64,000 bases of DNA from Alphaproteobacteria bacterium (GCA_015231795.1 JADGAX010000001.1:496001-560000); one strand, 5' to 3'; counted from the first letter of the stretch, positions 42,680 to 52,030 are shown. Notes: generated from the letters alone by a model not told the origin. Made by a program: numbers and translations.

Positions 42680-43912
42680 CTACCCTTTCTTGATCAGGGC
42701 TTGCCAGATGCGGTTGACGCTTTCGGGCAAAGCCAGACCGCCGACCACAACCGGCGCGCTGCGCGCTTTGCCTTGCGCCGCATGGGCGCCCAAAGCCGTC
42801 GCCAGCGCCTTCAAGGATTCGACCGCCTTGTGCGTCGCATTCACGTCGCCAGCCATCTGGCCGTTGTTGGCCGCCGTTTCGAACAAAACGCGGTCGTTGG
42901 CGATCAGTTGCAACGGCTCGATGCCCGTGGCTTCCTGGAAATCTTTGGCCGTCAATTGGGTCTTGCGCGACGGATCGACGCGGTTCAGCACCAGCTTGGG
43001 CTTCGACCCCTCGCCGCGCTGCTCGCTCAAATACTCGCTCAGATTCTTGGCTTCGCGCAGATTGGCCAGATCGGGATAGGCGACCAGAATCGCCTCGTCC
43101 GCCTGCACCAGCACATCCTTCACCCAGGGAAGCCACATGTGCGGCAAATCGAGAATGACGAAATTGGCCTGGCCACGCACCAACTCGATGACCTTCTCCA
43201 TGGCTTCGGGTTCGATGGGCGTAAAGCCCCGCACGGCGGCAGGAGCCGCCAGCACGCCCAGACGATCATCGACGCGGCTGATAAAGCGCTCGATCAAGGA
43301 GGCGTCCAAACGTTCCGGGTTGGAAAGCGCGTCGCCCAAGGTCTGCTTGGGATCTTGATTGAAGGACAAGGCCGCCGTGCCGAACGCCATATCGGCATCG
43401 ACCACCACCACATCGTCATTGCCCAGGCGCGAGATCGCCCAGGCGGCGTTGTAGGCCACCGTGCTGGAACCAACGCCGCCGCGCACGCCGAAAAAGGCCA
43501 GAACCTTGCCGCGCTGCTTGGCGCCTGGGTCGCTGTAGATCGAATCGATGGTTTCCAGAATCTGCCGCGACGTGACCGGGGTGATCAGATATTCGCTGAC
43601 GCCCGCCGAGATCAAGGTGCGGTACAGGCGAATGTCGTTGACCTGACCGATCACCACAACTTTGGTGGTAGGGTCGCACACTTCGGCCAAACTTTCCAAC
43701 TGGTCCATCATGGCGCTGTCGGCGCTGCCTTCCTCGACCAGAATCAGGTTGGGCGTATGATTGCTTTTGTAATAGGTCAGTGCGGCGGGAAGGCCGCCAT
43801 CCAGAATATTCACGATGGAACGAGACAGGCGACGATCGCGGCAAGCCTCTTCCACGGCGGCCTTGGTCGCCGCAGAAAGAGTGAAGGCCTCGAACGTGAT
43901 TTTATAGCTCAT
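42680..43912 (-). CDS. cpaE: Pilus localisation protein CpaE/TadZ
   Basis: A 410-residue protein: N-terminal receiver-like domain (PNLILVEEGSADSAMMDQLESLAEVCDPTTKVVVIG) followed by a MinD/ParA-like ATPase with atypical Walker A RGGVGSSTVAYN, where the usual Lys is replaced, as known for TadZ/CpaE. It positions the pilus machine at a pole. The ATG at 43912 has AGGG 5 nt upstream; the longer frame overlaps cpaD in another frame. Confidence 0.93.
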   Translation of the reverse strand: MSYKITFEAFTLSAATKAAVEEACRDRRLSRSIVNILDGGLPAALTYYKSNHTPNLILVEEGSADSAMMDQLESLAEVCDPTTKVVVIGQVNDIRLYRTLISAGVSEYLITPVTSRQILETIDSIYSDPGAKQRGKVLAFFGVRGGVGSSTVAYNAAWAISRLGNDDVVVVDADMAFGTAALSFNQDPKQTLGDALSNPERLDASLIERFISRVDDRLGVLAAPAAVRGFTPIEPEAMEKVIELVRGQANFVILDLPHMWLPWVKDVLVQADEAILVAYPDLANLREAKNLSEYLSEQRGEGSKPKLVLNRVDPSRKTQLTAKDFQEATGIEPLQLIANDRVLFETAANNGQMAGDVNATHKAVESLKALATALGAHAAQGKARSAPVVVGGLALPESVNRIWQALIKKG

Positions 43913-43919
43913 GCGCGCC

Positions 43920-44597
43920 CTATTGCGTTCCCACGGTGCTGATCGTGCTGGTGACGGAGCCTTTCGAAATCGTTTCCTCGCCGGCGCGGTATTTGCCGAT
44001 GATGGTGGCTCCGCGCGTGGCGTCCCGCCCGTCCAGGGCATGCGGACGGATCAGATCGCGCGGATTGTCGACCATCAAGCCAATATTGCGCGCAACCGAA
44101 CAACCGAAACTGGGCAGGGGGTCGTTGCGAAACGGCGTAAAGGACGAATTCTCGTTCCAGTCGCCGCATTGCGGCACCCGCACAGCGTAAACGTCATAGC
44201 CAAGGCGTGCCATGCCCTCGGGCGATACGTCGCTGGCGGGGGCCGTGCGCACGCGAAGTCCGGCCTGATCGACCCCCATCGCCGTCAAAAGATCAGCCAT
44301 CAAGGAAGCGCGGCGCTTGGCCACCAGTTCCGCCTCGTCGCCTTCGCCCTTGGAGACCGTGATGGCGAAGGGCGCTTCGCCCCGCTGCAAGAAAACATCG
44401 ACGAAGGATTGCAGGCGCGACATGTCTTCAGGCTTGATCACGCTGTCATCTTGCACAGGCAAGGCCAAGGCAACCGGCCGTTTCTCGACCACCAGACGCT
44501 GATGGACGCGCCAATCGCCTTCCTCGGCGCAGGCTGACAGGATGGGCGCCAACAGCAGCAGGGCAAAACCGAACAAACGGCGGCGGATCGATGTCAT
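43920..44597 (-). CDS. cpaD: Pilus assembly lipoprotein CpaD
   Basis: A 225-residue lipoprotein. AGGAGG lies 6 nt before the ATG at 44597. The signal peptide ends in the lipobox LLLAPILSAC. The body has SVARNIGLMVDNPRDLIRPHALDGRDATRGATIIGKYRAGE, the CpaD signature. It sits at the outer membrane and supports the CpaC secretin. Confidence 0.93.
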   Translation of the reverse strand: MTSIRRRLFGFALLLLAPILSACAEEGDWRVHQRLVVEKRPVALALPVQDDSVIKPEDMSRLQSFVDVFLQRGEAPFAITVSKGEGDEAELVAKRRASLMADLLTAMGVDQAGLRVRTAPASDVSPEGMARLGYDVYAVRVPQCGDWNENSSFTPFRNDPLPSFGCSVARNIGLMVDNPRDLIRPHALDGRDATRGATIIGKYRAGEETISKGSVTSTISTVGTQ

Positions 44598-44607
44598 ATC
44601 CGTCCTC

Positions 44608-46116
44608 CTATTCCATGATGTAGCCGAAGGGGCCTTCGATGGCCATGGCCGGAGGCGGACCTTTGCCGCCCTTGTAGACATGGTGCAAGCGTCCAAACAA
44701 ATACTGATCGAGATCGCTGGAATGTTCCAGTCCGTCGGTCGGCAAGGCGAACTGGCTGTCGCCGCCCGGCCGCACCACATAGGCCGTGACATTGACCACC
44801 AATTCCGATTCCGAACGCTGGAACGAGGTCGAGCGGAACAAGGCGCCCAGAATGGGTAAGTCCTTGGCGCCGGGCAGGCCGCGAATGTCGTTGGTGATAT
44901 CGTTTTGCAGCAAGCCCGCAATCATCAGGCTGCCGCCTGAAGGCAGTTCAACGGTCGATTCAGCGCGGCGCACTTTCAAGCCCGGCACCGACGTAGTCGA
45001 AGACACGGCTACGGTCAGATTCGAATCAATGGAACTGACTTCGCTGGACAGTTTCAAGCTGATCCGCCCGTTCGACAACACCACCGGCGTGAAGGCCAGC
45101 CCCACGCCGAAGGGCTTGAACTGCACGGAAATCTGTCCGTTCTGATCGGACACCGGAATGGGATACTCGCCGCCCGCCAGCAGCTTGGCGGTTTCGCCCG
45201 ACACCGCCGTCAGATTCGGTTCGGCCAAACTTTTGATCAGGCCGCGCTTTTCCAACGCCTTGATGACGAACTGCAGCGGATTGACGCCGCCCCCGGCATG
45301 ATCGATCTTGGTAAGCGTGTTGCTGTACAGGGACGAACTGCCGGTCAAGGCGCCGGTGGCTGGCGAGGTCAGCGTGCCGCCCAGCCCGGCGAAAACGAAG
45401 GAGCCGATCGAGGTCTGGATGCCCAGCTCCTTCAGGGCCGATTTCTGCACCTCAGCCACGCGTACTTTCAGCAACACCTGCTGCTCGGCTTGCACCTTCA
45501 ACAGATTGATCAGCTTGGCATCGTCGGTGACGAAGGGACGCGCCACCGCCCTGGCGCTGGCGGCGGCGGAATCGGAACGCACCGAACCGGACAGGAACAG
45601 ATTGTCGCCCACTGCGTAAGCCGAGATGTTTTCGCCCGGCAGAATCTGCACCAAGGTGGCGCGCAGGGAATCGATATCGACCTGGACATGCAATTCCAGC
45701 TTCAGAACGACATTGCCGAAGCGATCCAGGAACATGATGTTGGTGTCGCCCACCGATTTGGCGATCAGGAAAGCCTGCCTGGGCGTTTTGATCTGCACGT
45801 CGGCGATATCCGAACTGGAAACCAGCACGTCGCGCACGTCTTCGGGCAATTCGATGATGCGCGCCTTGTTGAGCGCCAGACGCATGACATCGGACACTGC
45901 CGCCTTGGCGGCCAAGGGAGGCGGCAATTGCGGGGCGGGCTTGGCTGCAACCTTGGCGGCGGCGGGCCTGGCGTTCAAGCCGCCCTTCGTCACCTGCGCT
46001 TGCGGCGCCGGTGTCGGCATGGGCGGTTCCGGCGCCTGCGCGAATGACGGCAGAACGGTGCCCAGGCAGAAGGCAAGCAGAATGGCCAGTTTGGAAAGGG
46101 AGCGCGGGCGCATCAT
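44608..46116 (-). CDS. cpaC: Outer-membrane secretin CpaC (RcpA)
   Basis: A 502-residue secretin. Signal peptide SKLAILLAFCLGTVLPSFAQA; Pro/Ala-rich linker to about 75; BON/N-domain (DVRDVLVSSSDIADVQIKTPRQAFLIAKSVGDTNIMFLD); secretin core with VAEVQKSALKELGIQTSIG, LLAGGEYPIPV and VELPSGGSLMIAGLLQND. It forms the outer-membrane pore for the Flp pilus. The ATG overlaps the cpaB stop. Confidence 0.95.
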   Translation of the reverse strand: MMRPRSLSKLAILLAFCLGTVLPSFAQAPEPPMPTPAPQAQVTKGGLNARPAAAKVAAKPAPQLPPPLAAKAAVSDVMRLALNKARIIELPEDVRDVLVSSSDIADVQIKTPRQAFLIAKSVGDTNIMFLDRFGNVVLKLELHVQVDIDSLRATLVQILPGENISAYAVGDNLFLSGSVRSDSAAASARAVARPFVTDDAKLINLLKVQAEQQVLLKVRVAEVQKSALKELGIQTSIGSFVFAGLGGTLTSPATGALTGSSSLYSNTLTKIDHAGGGVNPLQFVIKALEKRGLIKSLAEPNLTAVSGETAKLLAGGEYPIPVSDQNGQISVQFKPFGVGLAFTPVVLSNGRISLKLSSEVSSIDSNLTVAVSSTTSVPGLKVRRAESTVELPSGGSLMIAGLLQNDITNDIRGLPGAKDLPILGALFRSTSFQRSESELVVNVTAYVVRPGGDSQFALPTDGLEHSSDLDQYLFGRLHHVYKGGKGPPPAMAIEGPFGYIME

Positions 46117-46994
46117 CGCACCTGCTCCATGGTTGGCGCGGCGCCCCGATAAACCTTGACCTGTCCACCCGTGAAATCGCCATCCGTCTGGCGCGGCGCC
46201 GTGCGCCTGGGCGGCGGAGCTTCCACCGGTTCGGACGCCATGGAGGCCGCCGCCAATGGTCCGCCCTCGTCGCCGGGTCCGGGCGTCAGGCTGCGCAGAA
46301 CCAACGTGATCTCGCCCGACTTTTCGGATTGCAGCAGCGTCTCGGCATCCTTGGGCGAAACTTCCAGCGTGACCGTTTTGCCAACCTGCGCCATCGACTG
46401 AACGTCATCCACTTTCTGATCGACAGCCAAGACGCGCAAATCGCGCACCACCGTTTCCGACTTGGCCTTTTTCGTCACATCTTCCGAGGAGCCGGTGCTT
46501 TGACGCAAATCGGCGGTCATGATCACATCGACGCGATCTCCCGGCAGAATGAAACCGCCCGCCGACGACTGCGGCGACACTTGCAGGCCGATGGCGCGCA
46601 TGCCAGGCGACAAGATGCCCGACATCATCCCGGCCCCTTCCTGGCGGAACACTCGATTGGCCATCATCGGCTCGCCGGACAGAAATGCTTGGCGAACCGC
46701 AGCGCCGACGAAAGCGTTTCTGGCTTCTTCGCCCGACCCCAGCTTGACGATATAGCGACGATCAACGGCCTCGTTGGGCCAGGATTGCCATTTCAGGTCG
46801 CCTTCCTTCAGCACGGTTCCAGTCGCCAGATCGCGCCCCGCGACCAACACTTGCGACATGGGTGCGGGCTTGGCCGCCAGTTCGGCCACGGCCTGCGGCG
46901 TCGGCGGACGATTAAGCGCCCGCTTGGCTAAAAACGCCGTTACCCCGGCGATACCCAAGGCCGCTACCAGAAGAATGATGGTGATCGGTCGCAT
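46113..46994 (-). CDS. cpaB: Pilus assembly protein CpaB (RcpC)
   Basis: A 293-residue periplasmic protein with one N-terminal helix (PITIILLVAALGIAGVTAFLA), a SAF domain (VLVAGRDLATGTVLKEGDLKWQSWP) and the RcpC/CpaB domain (MRAIGLQVSPQSSAGGFILPGDRVDVIMTADL). It stabilises the secretin. It is the first gene after the CtrA-type site, 69 bp away. Confidence 0.93.
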   Translation of the reverse strand: MRPITIILLVAALGIAGVTAFLAKRALNRPPTPQAVAELAAKPAPMSQVLVAGRDLATGTVLKEGDLKWQSWPNEAVDRRYIVKLGSGEEARNAFVGAAVRQAFLSGEPMMANRVFRQEGAGMMSGILSPGMRAIGLQVSPQSSAGGFILPGDRVDVIMTADLRQSTGSSEDVTKKAKSETVVRDLRVLAVDQKVDDVQSMAQVGKTVTLEVSPKDAETLLQSEKSGEITLVLRSLTPGPGDEGGPLAAASMASEPVEAPPPRRTAPRQTDGDFTGGQVKVYRGAAPTMEQVR

Positions 46995-47062
46995 CCGCCC
47001 GTACTAATCCGTTCCTAAAACTACCCCGTCGCCGCTTGGCCGATGAGCCAGCGGGCTTTTGG

Positions 47063-47077
47063 TTAACCAAAGGTTAA
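47063..47077. promoter_or_regulatory. CtrA-type binding site upstream of cpaB
   Basis: TTAACCAAAGGTTAA is an exact TTAA-N7-TTAA match to the CtrA consensus and is also a palindrome extending to GGTTAACC on each side. It lies 69 bp upstream of cpaB and 78 bp downstream of the pilin stop. CtrA controls pilus genes in Caulobacter. The rest of the 46995-47154 gap shows nothing else clear. Confidence 0.65.
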
Positions 47078-47154
47078 CCTACCAGAATTCCAGAAAAACA
47101 GAAGCATTAAGAAGGGTCTGCGACGGCCATCACAGCGACTCGGAAAATCAACGC

Positions 47155-47322
47155 CTAGGGCCTTCCCTGAAGCAGGTCGCGGACATCGGTGAAGGTGTCC
47201 ACCAACTCCGTTCCTAAAGCAAAGGTTGCGGCTATGATGGCCACTCCAACCCCCATGGCGATCAAAGCATATTCGATGGCTGTAGCGCCCCGCTCGCAGG
47301 AGAATTTGCTTTGATCTGGCAT
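47155..47322 (-). CDS. flp: Flp/Fap-type pilin
   Basis: A 55-residue prepilin: a short leader MPDQSKFSCERG, then the processed N-terminus ATAIEYALIAMGVGVAIIAATFALG with the conserved Glu at position 5. The prepilin peptidase cuts after Gly. No peptidase gene (cpaA) is in the window. The longer open frame upstream is ignored because the Flp leader fits the ATG at 47322. It is the major pilin of the adjacent cpa/tad machine. Confidence 0.93.
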   Translation of the reverse strand: MPDQSKFSCERGATAIEYALIAMGVGVAIIAATFALGTELVDTFTDVRDLLQGRP

Positions 47323-47541
47323 GGCGCTCGTCTCGTCCGCCTGTTCTTGTCCGGAAAGCCTAACCCCCGGCAAGCCGAACGGCAAGCAGACCAAGGCGCA
47401 TATTTTTATAGCTTGACCGGTACGCCTGCCTAGTTTTTAGTCGCTATAATGTTCAAGCCCGCATAATTCAAAGGGTTATGGCTGGCATGCGGCGTGCTAT
47501 GAGTGATCGGACAAGCCGCTTTGGCAAATGGCAAGGGATGC

Positions 47542-48957
47542 ATGGACGCTTTTGACGAAATGCGGGGACCCAAGGGCATGGTTGCCGCCGCCTATCAGGC
47601 CATTGCCGAATGGCTGTACGCGACTCCTCCCGAATTGCTGGACGACAAGCGGCGCGAAGCCGAAATCCTGTTTCGCAGAATCGGCATCACTTTCAACGTC
47701 TATGGCGAGGACGCGGGCGCCGAGCGCCTGATCCCCTTCGACATCATTCCCAGGGCCCTGGGTCCCGGCGAATGGACCAAACTGTCCAAGGGCCTGGAAC
47801 AAAGGGTACGCGCGCTGGATGCCTTTCTGTCCGACATCTATCACGAACAGGAAATCTTGAAGGCGGGCAAAATTCCCGTCGCCAAGGTGCTGAACAACGA
47901 CCTGTACCGGCCGGAAATGCAGGGCATCGAAGTGCCGGGCGGCGTTTACGTGCAGGTGGCGGGCATCGACGTCGTGCGCACCGACCCCGATCATTTCTTC
48001 GTTCTGGAAGACAATCTCAGAACGCCGTCCGGCGTCTCTTACATGCTGGAAGACCGCGCCGTGATGATGCGCCTGTTCCCCGATCTGTTCGCCAAGGCAA
48101 AAGTGGCGCCGATCGATCATTATCCGCACGAATTGCTGCGCACACTGCGCTCGGTCGCCCCCTCGCATGCCGGCGCCGACCCGGTGGTGGCGCTGCTGAC
48201 CCCCGGCCCCTACAACAGCGCCTATTTCGAACATGCCTTCCTGGCCGAGGAAATGGGCATCGAACTGGTCGAGGGCCAGGACCTGTTCGTGCAAGACGAC
48301 GCCGTTTTCATGCGCACCACCATGGGGCCGAAGCGCGTCGACGTGATCTATCGCCGCCTGGACGACGAGTTCATCGACCCCTTGGCCTTCCATCCAGATT
48401 CGATGTTGGGCGTGCCGGGCTTGCTGTCGGTCTATCGCAAGGGGGGCGTCACGCTGGCCAATGCGCTGGGCACCGGCGTCGCCGACGACAAGTCGGTTTA
48501 TCCCTACGTGCCCGAAATGGTGCGCTTCTATCTGGGCGAGGAACCGATCTTGCAAAACGTGCCGACCTGGCTTTTGGAGCGCCCCGACGATCTGTCTTAC
48601 GCCCTGGATCATCTGTCCGAACTGGTGGTCAAGGAAACGCAAGGCTCGGGCGGCTATGGCATGCTGGTGGGGCCGAAGGCCAGCAAGCAGGAGATCGAGG
48701 ATTTCAGGGCCAAGATCAAGGCCAATCCCCAGGGCTATATCGCCCAGCCCACGCTGGCCCTGTCCACATGCCCCACCTTCACCGACGAAGGAATAGCGCC
48801 CCGCCATGTCGATCTGCGCCCCTTCATCCTGCACGGCAAGCACAGCATTTCAATCGTGCCCGGCGGCTTGACCCGCGTCGCCTTGCGCAAGGGATCATTG
48901 GTGGTCAATTCGTCGCAGGGCGGCGGCACCAAAGACACCTGGATACTGGAGGAATAG
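47542..48957 (+). CDS. Circularly permuted ATP-grasp protein (COG2308 type)
   Basis: A 471-residue protein. The ATG at 47542 with AAGGG 4 nt upstream is preferred to a GTG 39 nt earlier that lacks a ribosome site. Motifs: RIGITFNVYGEDAGAERLIPFDIIPRAL, DPDHFFVLEDNLRTPSGVSYMLEDRAVM, LTPGPYNSAYFEHAFLAEEMG, VVKETQGSGGYGMLVG and ARHVDLRPF-like APRHVDLRPFILHG. Family members are predicted to form amide bonds with ATP. It is the first gene of the Anbu-associated cluster. A TATAAT at 47445-47450 could be its promoter. Confidence 0.92.
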   Translation: MDAFDEMRGPKGMVAAAYQAIAEWLYATPPELLDDKRREAEILFRRIGITFNVYGEDAGAERLIPFDIIPRALGPGEWTKLSKGLEQRVRALDAFLSDIYHEQEILKAGKIPVAKVLNNDLYRPEMQGIEVPGGVYVQVAGIDVVRTDPDHFFVLEDNLRTPSGVSYMLEDRAVMMRLFPDLFAKAKVAPIDHYPHELLRTLRSVAPSHAGADPVVALLTPGPYNSAYFEHAFLAEEMGIELVEGQDLFVQDDAVFMRTTMGPKRVDVIYRRLDDEFIDPLAFHPDSMLGVPGLLSVYRKGGVTLANALGTGVADDKSVYPYVPEMVRFYLGEEPILQNVPTWLLERPDDLSYALDHLSELVVKETQGSGGYGMLVGPKASKQEIEDFRAKIKANPQGYIAQPTLALSTCPTFTDEGIAPRHVDLRPFILHGKHSISIVPGGLTRVALRKGSLVVNSSQGGGTKDTWILEE

Positions 48958-48959
48958 GC

Positions 48960-49895
48960 ATGCTGAGCCGCACCGCCGAAAACCTCTACTGGACCGGACG
49001 CTACATGGAGCGGGCCGAGAACCTGTCCCGCCTGCTCGACGTCAGCTTCAGGGCCGCCTTGCTGCCCGCCGCAGACGCCAATCCCGCCGCCGACTGGCAA
49101 TCCGCCCTCGACATTCTGGGCATCACCGACGCCTACAAGGCCAAGCATGGCGGCATCAATCAAGACAGCGTAATCGTGTTCCTGACGCTGGACACCAGCC
49201 ATCCCTATTCGATCAAGTCGTGCATCGACCAGTCCAGGGAAAACGCCAGAACGCTGCGCGCCACGCTATCGGTCGAATTGTGGGAAAGCCTGAACACCAC
49301 CTGGCTTGAGATGAAGAACATCTCGCGCCAAAGCCTTTTGGAACGCGGCCCCCGCACTGTCTTTGATTGGGTGAAAGAACGCTCGCACCTGTTCAGGGGC
49401 GTCGCCTATTCGACGCTTCTGCACAACGACGCCTTCCATTTCCTAAGGCTAGGCACCCATCTGGAACGAGCCGACAACACGTCTCGCCTGCTGCAGGCCA
49501 AGGATCGCAGCCTGGGTGCGCTGCCGCCCGAAGGCGGCACCGCTTATTATCAGTGGGGAGCGGTTCTGCGCTCGGTCAGCGCCTTTCGCGCCTATACCCA
49601 GATCTATCGCGACGTCATCGAACCCGTGCGGGTGGCCGAACTTCTGATCCTGAAGGCCGAAATGCCGCGCTCTTTGCGCTTTTGCTTCGATCAGATCACG
49701 AACGCGCTGGACGCGCTTGGCCAGGGACGCGATCTGGAATGTCGGCGTCTGGCCGGAGAAACGCAGGCGAAATTGCGCTATTCGCGCATCGAACACCTGG
49801 AAAGCCAGGGCGTTGGCGACTTCCTCAGCGTCATTCTCAACCGCCTGAATGGACTTGGCGTCCAGATCGGGCGCGATTTCCTGATGACCGTGTAA
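48960..49895 (+). CDS. Alpha-E domain protein (COG2307 type)
   Basis: A 311-residue, nearly all-alpha protein starting MLSRTAENLYWTGRYMERAENLSRLLD, the family hallmark, with NARTLRATLSVELWESLN and HFLRLGTHLERADNTSRLL. GGAGGA precedes the ATG by 6 nt, and it lies 2 bp after the ATP-grasp gene. Alpha-E proteins are often fused or adjacent to COG2308 ATP-grasp proteins and may be a partner or carrier. Confidence 0.92.
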   Translation: MLSRTAENLYWTGRYMERAENLSRLLDVSFRAALLPAADANPAADWQSALDILGITDAYKAKHGGINQDSVIVFLTLDTSHPYSIKSCIDQSRENARTLRATLSVELWESLNTTWLEMKNISRQSLLERGPRTVFDWVKERSHLFRGVAYSTLLHNDAFHFLRLGTHLERADNTSRLLQAKDRSLGALPPEGGTAYYQWGAVLRSVSAFRAYTQIYRDVIEPVRVAELLILKAEMPRSLRFCFDQITNALDALGQGRDLECRRLAGETQAKLRYSRIEHLESQGVGDFLSVILNRLNGLGVQIGRDFLMTV

Positions 49896-49909
49896 GGAGC
49901 GGCAGCGAC

Positions 49910-50791
49910 ATGCGCCTCAACATCCATCATGAAACGGTCTATCACTACGCGGCTCCTGCCAGCTACAGCATCCAATATCTGCGCCTGACGCCGCCCACCG
50001 TTCCCGGCCAACGCGTCCTGTCTTGGAAACTGTCGGCCCCCGCCCCCCTGCGGCCCTGGACCGACGCTTTCGGCAATCAGGCCCATGTCCTGGTGATCGA
50101 CCAGCCGCACGAGGAAATCCGCCTCATGGCCACCGGCGAGGTGGAAAGCGACGACGTTCTGCACCTGTTGCCCGGCGAGGGCGAGTTGCACCCGCCATCG
50201 CTTTACCTGCGCGGCTCGCGCCTGACCGAAGCCGACAACGCCCTAACCGATTTTGCACGCTCCTTGAACATCCCGCTTCAAGGCGGGCGTCGCCAAGGGC
50301 TGGACGGGTTGATGCACGCCATCAGGGACCTTGTGGATTATCAACCGGGCATCACCGACGCCGCCACCAAAGCGTCCGAAGCCTTCGGCCACAAGGCGGG
50401 CGTCTGCCAGGATCATGCGCACATCTTCATCGCCTGCTGCCGCACGCTGGGCATTCCGGCCCGCTATGTCAGCGGCTATCTATGCACCGCCAAACTGGGC
50501 GAGGAAGGCATGGCCAGCCACGCCTGGGCCGAAGCCTGGATCGACGATGAAAGCGCGTCGGGCTGGGCCACCTTCGACGTCGCCAACCGCACCCAGGCGG
50601 GCGAGGCGCATGTGCGGCTTGCCCACGGACTTGACTATCTCGACGCCTGCCCGGTGCGCGGCATGCGCAAGGGAGGGCGCGGCGAAGCGCTTGACGTTCT
50701 GGTGCATGTCGGCGAGGCTTCGCACGAACCCAAGCGCCAGACGGCCAGGGAAACGGCGCGCCGCAGGCAATCCGAACAGAGCCAACAGTAA
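49910..50791 (+). CDS. Transglutaminase-like cysteine protease (COG1305 type)
   Basis: A 293-residue protein. An N-terminal beta domain (MRLNIHHETVYHYAAPASYSI, then LRLTPPTVPGQRVLSW) is followed by the core with catalytic C166 (HKAGVCQDHAHIFIACCR), H204 (ASHAWAEAW) and D223 (FDVANR). GGAG lies 9 nt upstream. It would cut or transfer amide bonds and may oppose or complete the reaction of the ATP-grasp enzyme in the same cluster. Confidence 0.93.
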   Translation: MRLNIHHETVYHYAAPASYSIQYLRLTPPTVPGQRVLSWKLSAPAPLRPWTDAFGNQAHVLVIDQPHEEIRLMATGEVESDDVLHLLPGEGELHPPSLYLRGSRLTEADNALTDFARSLNIPLQGGRRQGLDGLMHAIRDLVDYQPGITDAATKASEAFGHKAGVCQDHAHIFIACCRTLGIPARYVSGYLCTAKLGEEGMASHAWAEAWIDDESASGWATFDVANRTQAGEAHVRLAHGLDYLDACPVRGMRKGGRGEALDVLVHVGEASHEPKRQTARETARRRQSEQSQQ

Positions 50792-50818
50792 TTCGTTCAA
50801 TCCAATCAAAGGCATGAC

Positions 50819-51553
50819 ATGACATATTGCGTCGGCGTTCTTCTCGATCAAGGGCTGGTCATGGCCAGCGACACGCGCACCAATGCGGGCGTCGACAATG
50901 TCGCCAGTTTTCGCAAAATGACCATCTTCAACGTGCCGGGAAAGCGCAATATCGTGCTTCTGTCGGCTGGAAATCTGGCCATCACTCAGACCGCCGTCGC
51001 CGTGATCGACGAATGGCGCCACGGCAAGAACGCCAAGCTGAATATCGACAAGGCGCCCAGCATGTTCAGGGTGGCGGGAATCATCGGCAAGGCGCTGCGC
51101 GAGGTTTATCACCAGGACGCCGATTATCTGAAGAAGCACAATGCCGAATTCAACGCCACCTTCCTTCTGGGCGGCCAGATCAAGGGTGAAAGGCCGCGCC
51201 TGTTTCAGATATACGGCGCTGGCAACTTCATCGAGGCGCAGGCGGAAACCCCCTTCTTGCAAATCGGCGAAATCAAATATGGAAAGCCGGTCTTCGACCG
51301 TCTTCTGACCATGGCCATGCCGATGGACGAAGCTGGCAAACTGATTCTGATCTCGTTCGATTCCACCATGCGGTCGAACATTTCTGTGGGACTGCCGATC
51401 GATCTTCTCATCTTGCGCAAGGACAATTTCAAAAAGCCGGAAATCCGGCGCATCGGCGAGAAGGACCCTTATTTCGCCGATCTGCGCGCCCGCTGGGGCA
51501 GCGCGCTGCGCAAAACCTTCGAAAGCCTGCCGCCGCTTCCATTAGAAAGCTGA
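50819..51553 (+). CDS. Anbu/BPH proteasome-like peptidase
   Basis: A 244-residue N-terminal nucleophile hydrolase of the bacterial proteasome homologue family. After removal of Met1, Thr2 becomes the N-terminal nucleophile (MTYCVGVLLDQGLVMASDTRTNAG). Further marks are FNVPGKRNIVLLSAGNLAITQTAV and GQIKGERPRLFQIYGAGNF. Anbu assembles into an open helical ring and typically occurs with ATP-grasp, alpha-E and transglutaminase-like genes, as here. Confidence 0.92.
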   Translation: MTYCVGVLLDQGLVMASDTRTNAGVDNVASFRKMTIFNVPGKRNIVLLSAGNLAITQTAVAVIDEWRHGKNAKLNIDKAPSMFRVAGIIGKALREVYHQDADYLKKHNAEFNATFLLGGQIKGERPRLFQIYGAGNFIEAQAETPFLQIGEIKYGKPVFDRLLTMAMPMDEAGKLILISFDSTMRSNISVGLPIDLLILRKDNFKKPEIRRIGEKDPYFADLRARWGSALRKTFESLPPLPLES

Positions 51554-51625
51554 AATTTACCGCCTTGCCCCGCCTTTCCTTTTGCGCAATGCTTGCTCCA
51601 ACAATAAAACCATGGGAGGAGCGGC

Positions 51626-52030
51626 ATGGCCATCGAATGGAACGAACGCGCATTTCGGCTAGGCGTCGACGATATCGACGCCGACCATCACAGGAAAATC
51701 GAAGCCCTCAACAAGGTCGAGTTCCTGATCGAGAACGAGGCCGAGCAGGCCGTGATCGCCAAGGCGCTTGACGACCTGATCAAAGGAACGGCCGAACATT
51801 TCGCCCGCGAGGAGGAACTGATGCGCCGCACCAGATATCCGGCCTTGGCCAAGCACATCGAATTGCACAAGGAATTCCTGGAGCGCCTAAGCGGCCTGCA
51901 TGCCAACAGCTTTTCCGCCGAAACGCAGACCGACGCCAGGGCAGAATTGGATTTCTTTTCCGACTGGATGACCGTGCATATCCAGAACGCCGACCGCAAT
52001 TACGTTCATTGGCTTCACCCGGAAAGATGA
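51626..52030 (+). CDS. Bacteriohemerythrin
   Basis: A 134-residue single-domain hemerythrin with all di-iron ligands: H21, H58, E62, H77, H81, H118 and D123. These are the same positions as in the hemerythrin domain of the chemoreceptor at 2087-4606. GGAG is 5 nt before the ATG. It probably binds or senses oxygen. It is followed by a second hemerythrin-like gene with ATGA overlap. Confidence 0.93.
   Translation: MAIEWNERAFRLGVDDIDADHHRKIEALNKVEFLIENEAEQAVIAKALDDLIKGTAEHFAREEELMRRTRYPALAKHIELHKEFLERLSGLHANSFSAETQTDARAELDFFSDWMTVHIQNADRNYVHWLHPER

Noticed and set aside
41315-43942. An 875-codon open frame antisense to cpaF and cpaE
   Set aside because: It is the mirror of two strong genes with complete motifs on the other strand. 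High GC keeps antisense frames open, and its translation is His/Gly/Arg-rich without domains.
47413-47450. A full sigma-70 promoter for the ATP-grasp gene from TTGACC and TATAAT
   Set aside because: The spacing is 26 bp, far from 17. Only the TATAAT is mentioned as a possible -10.
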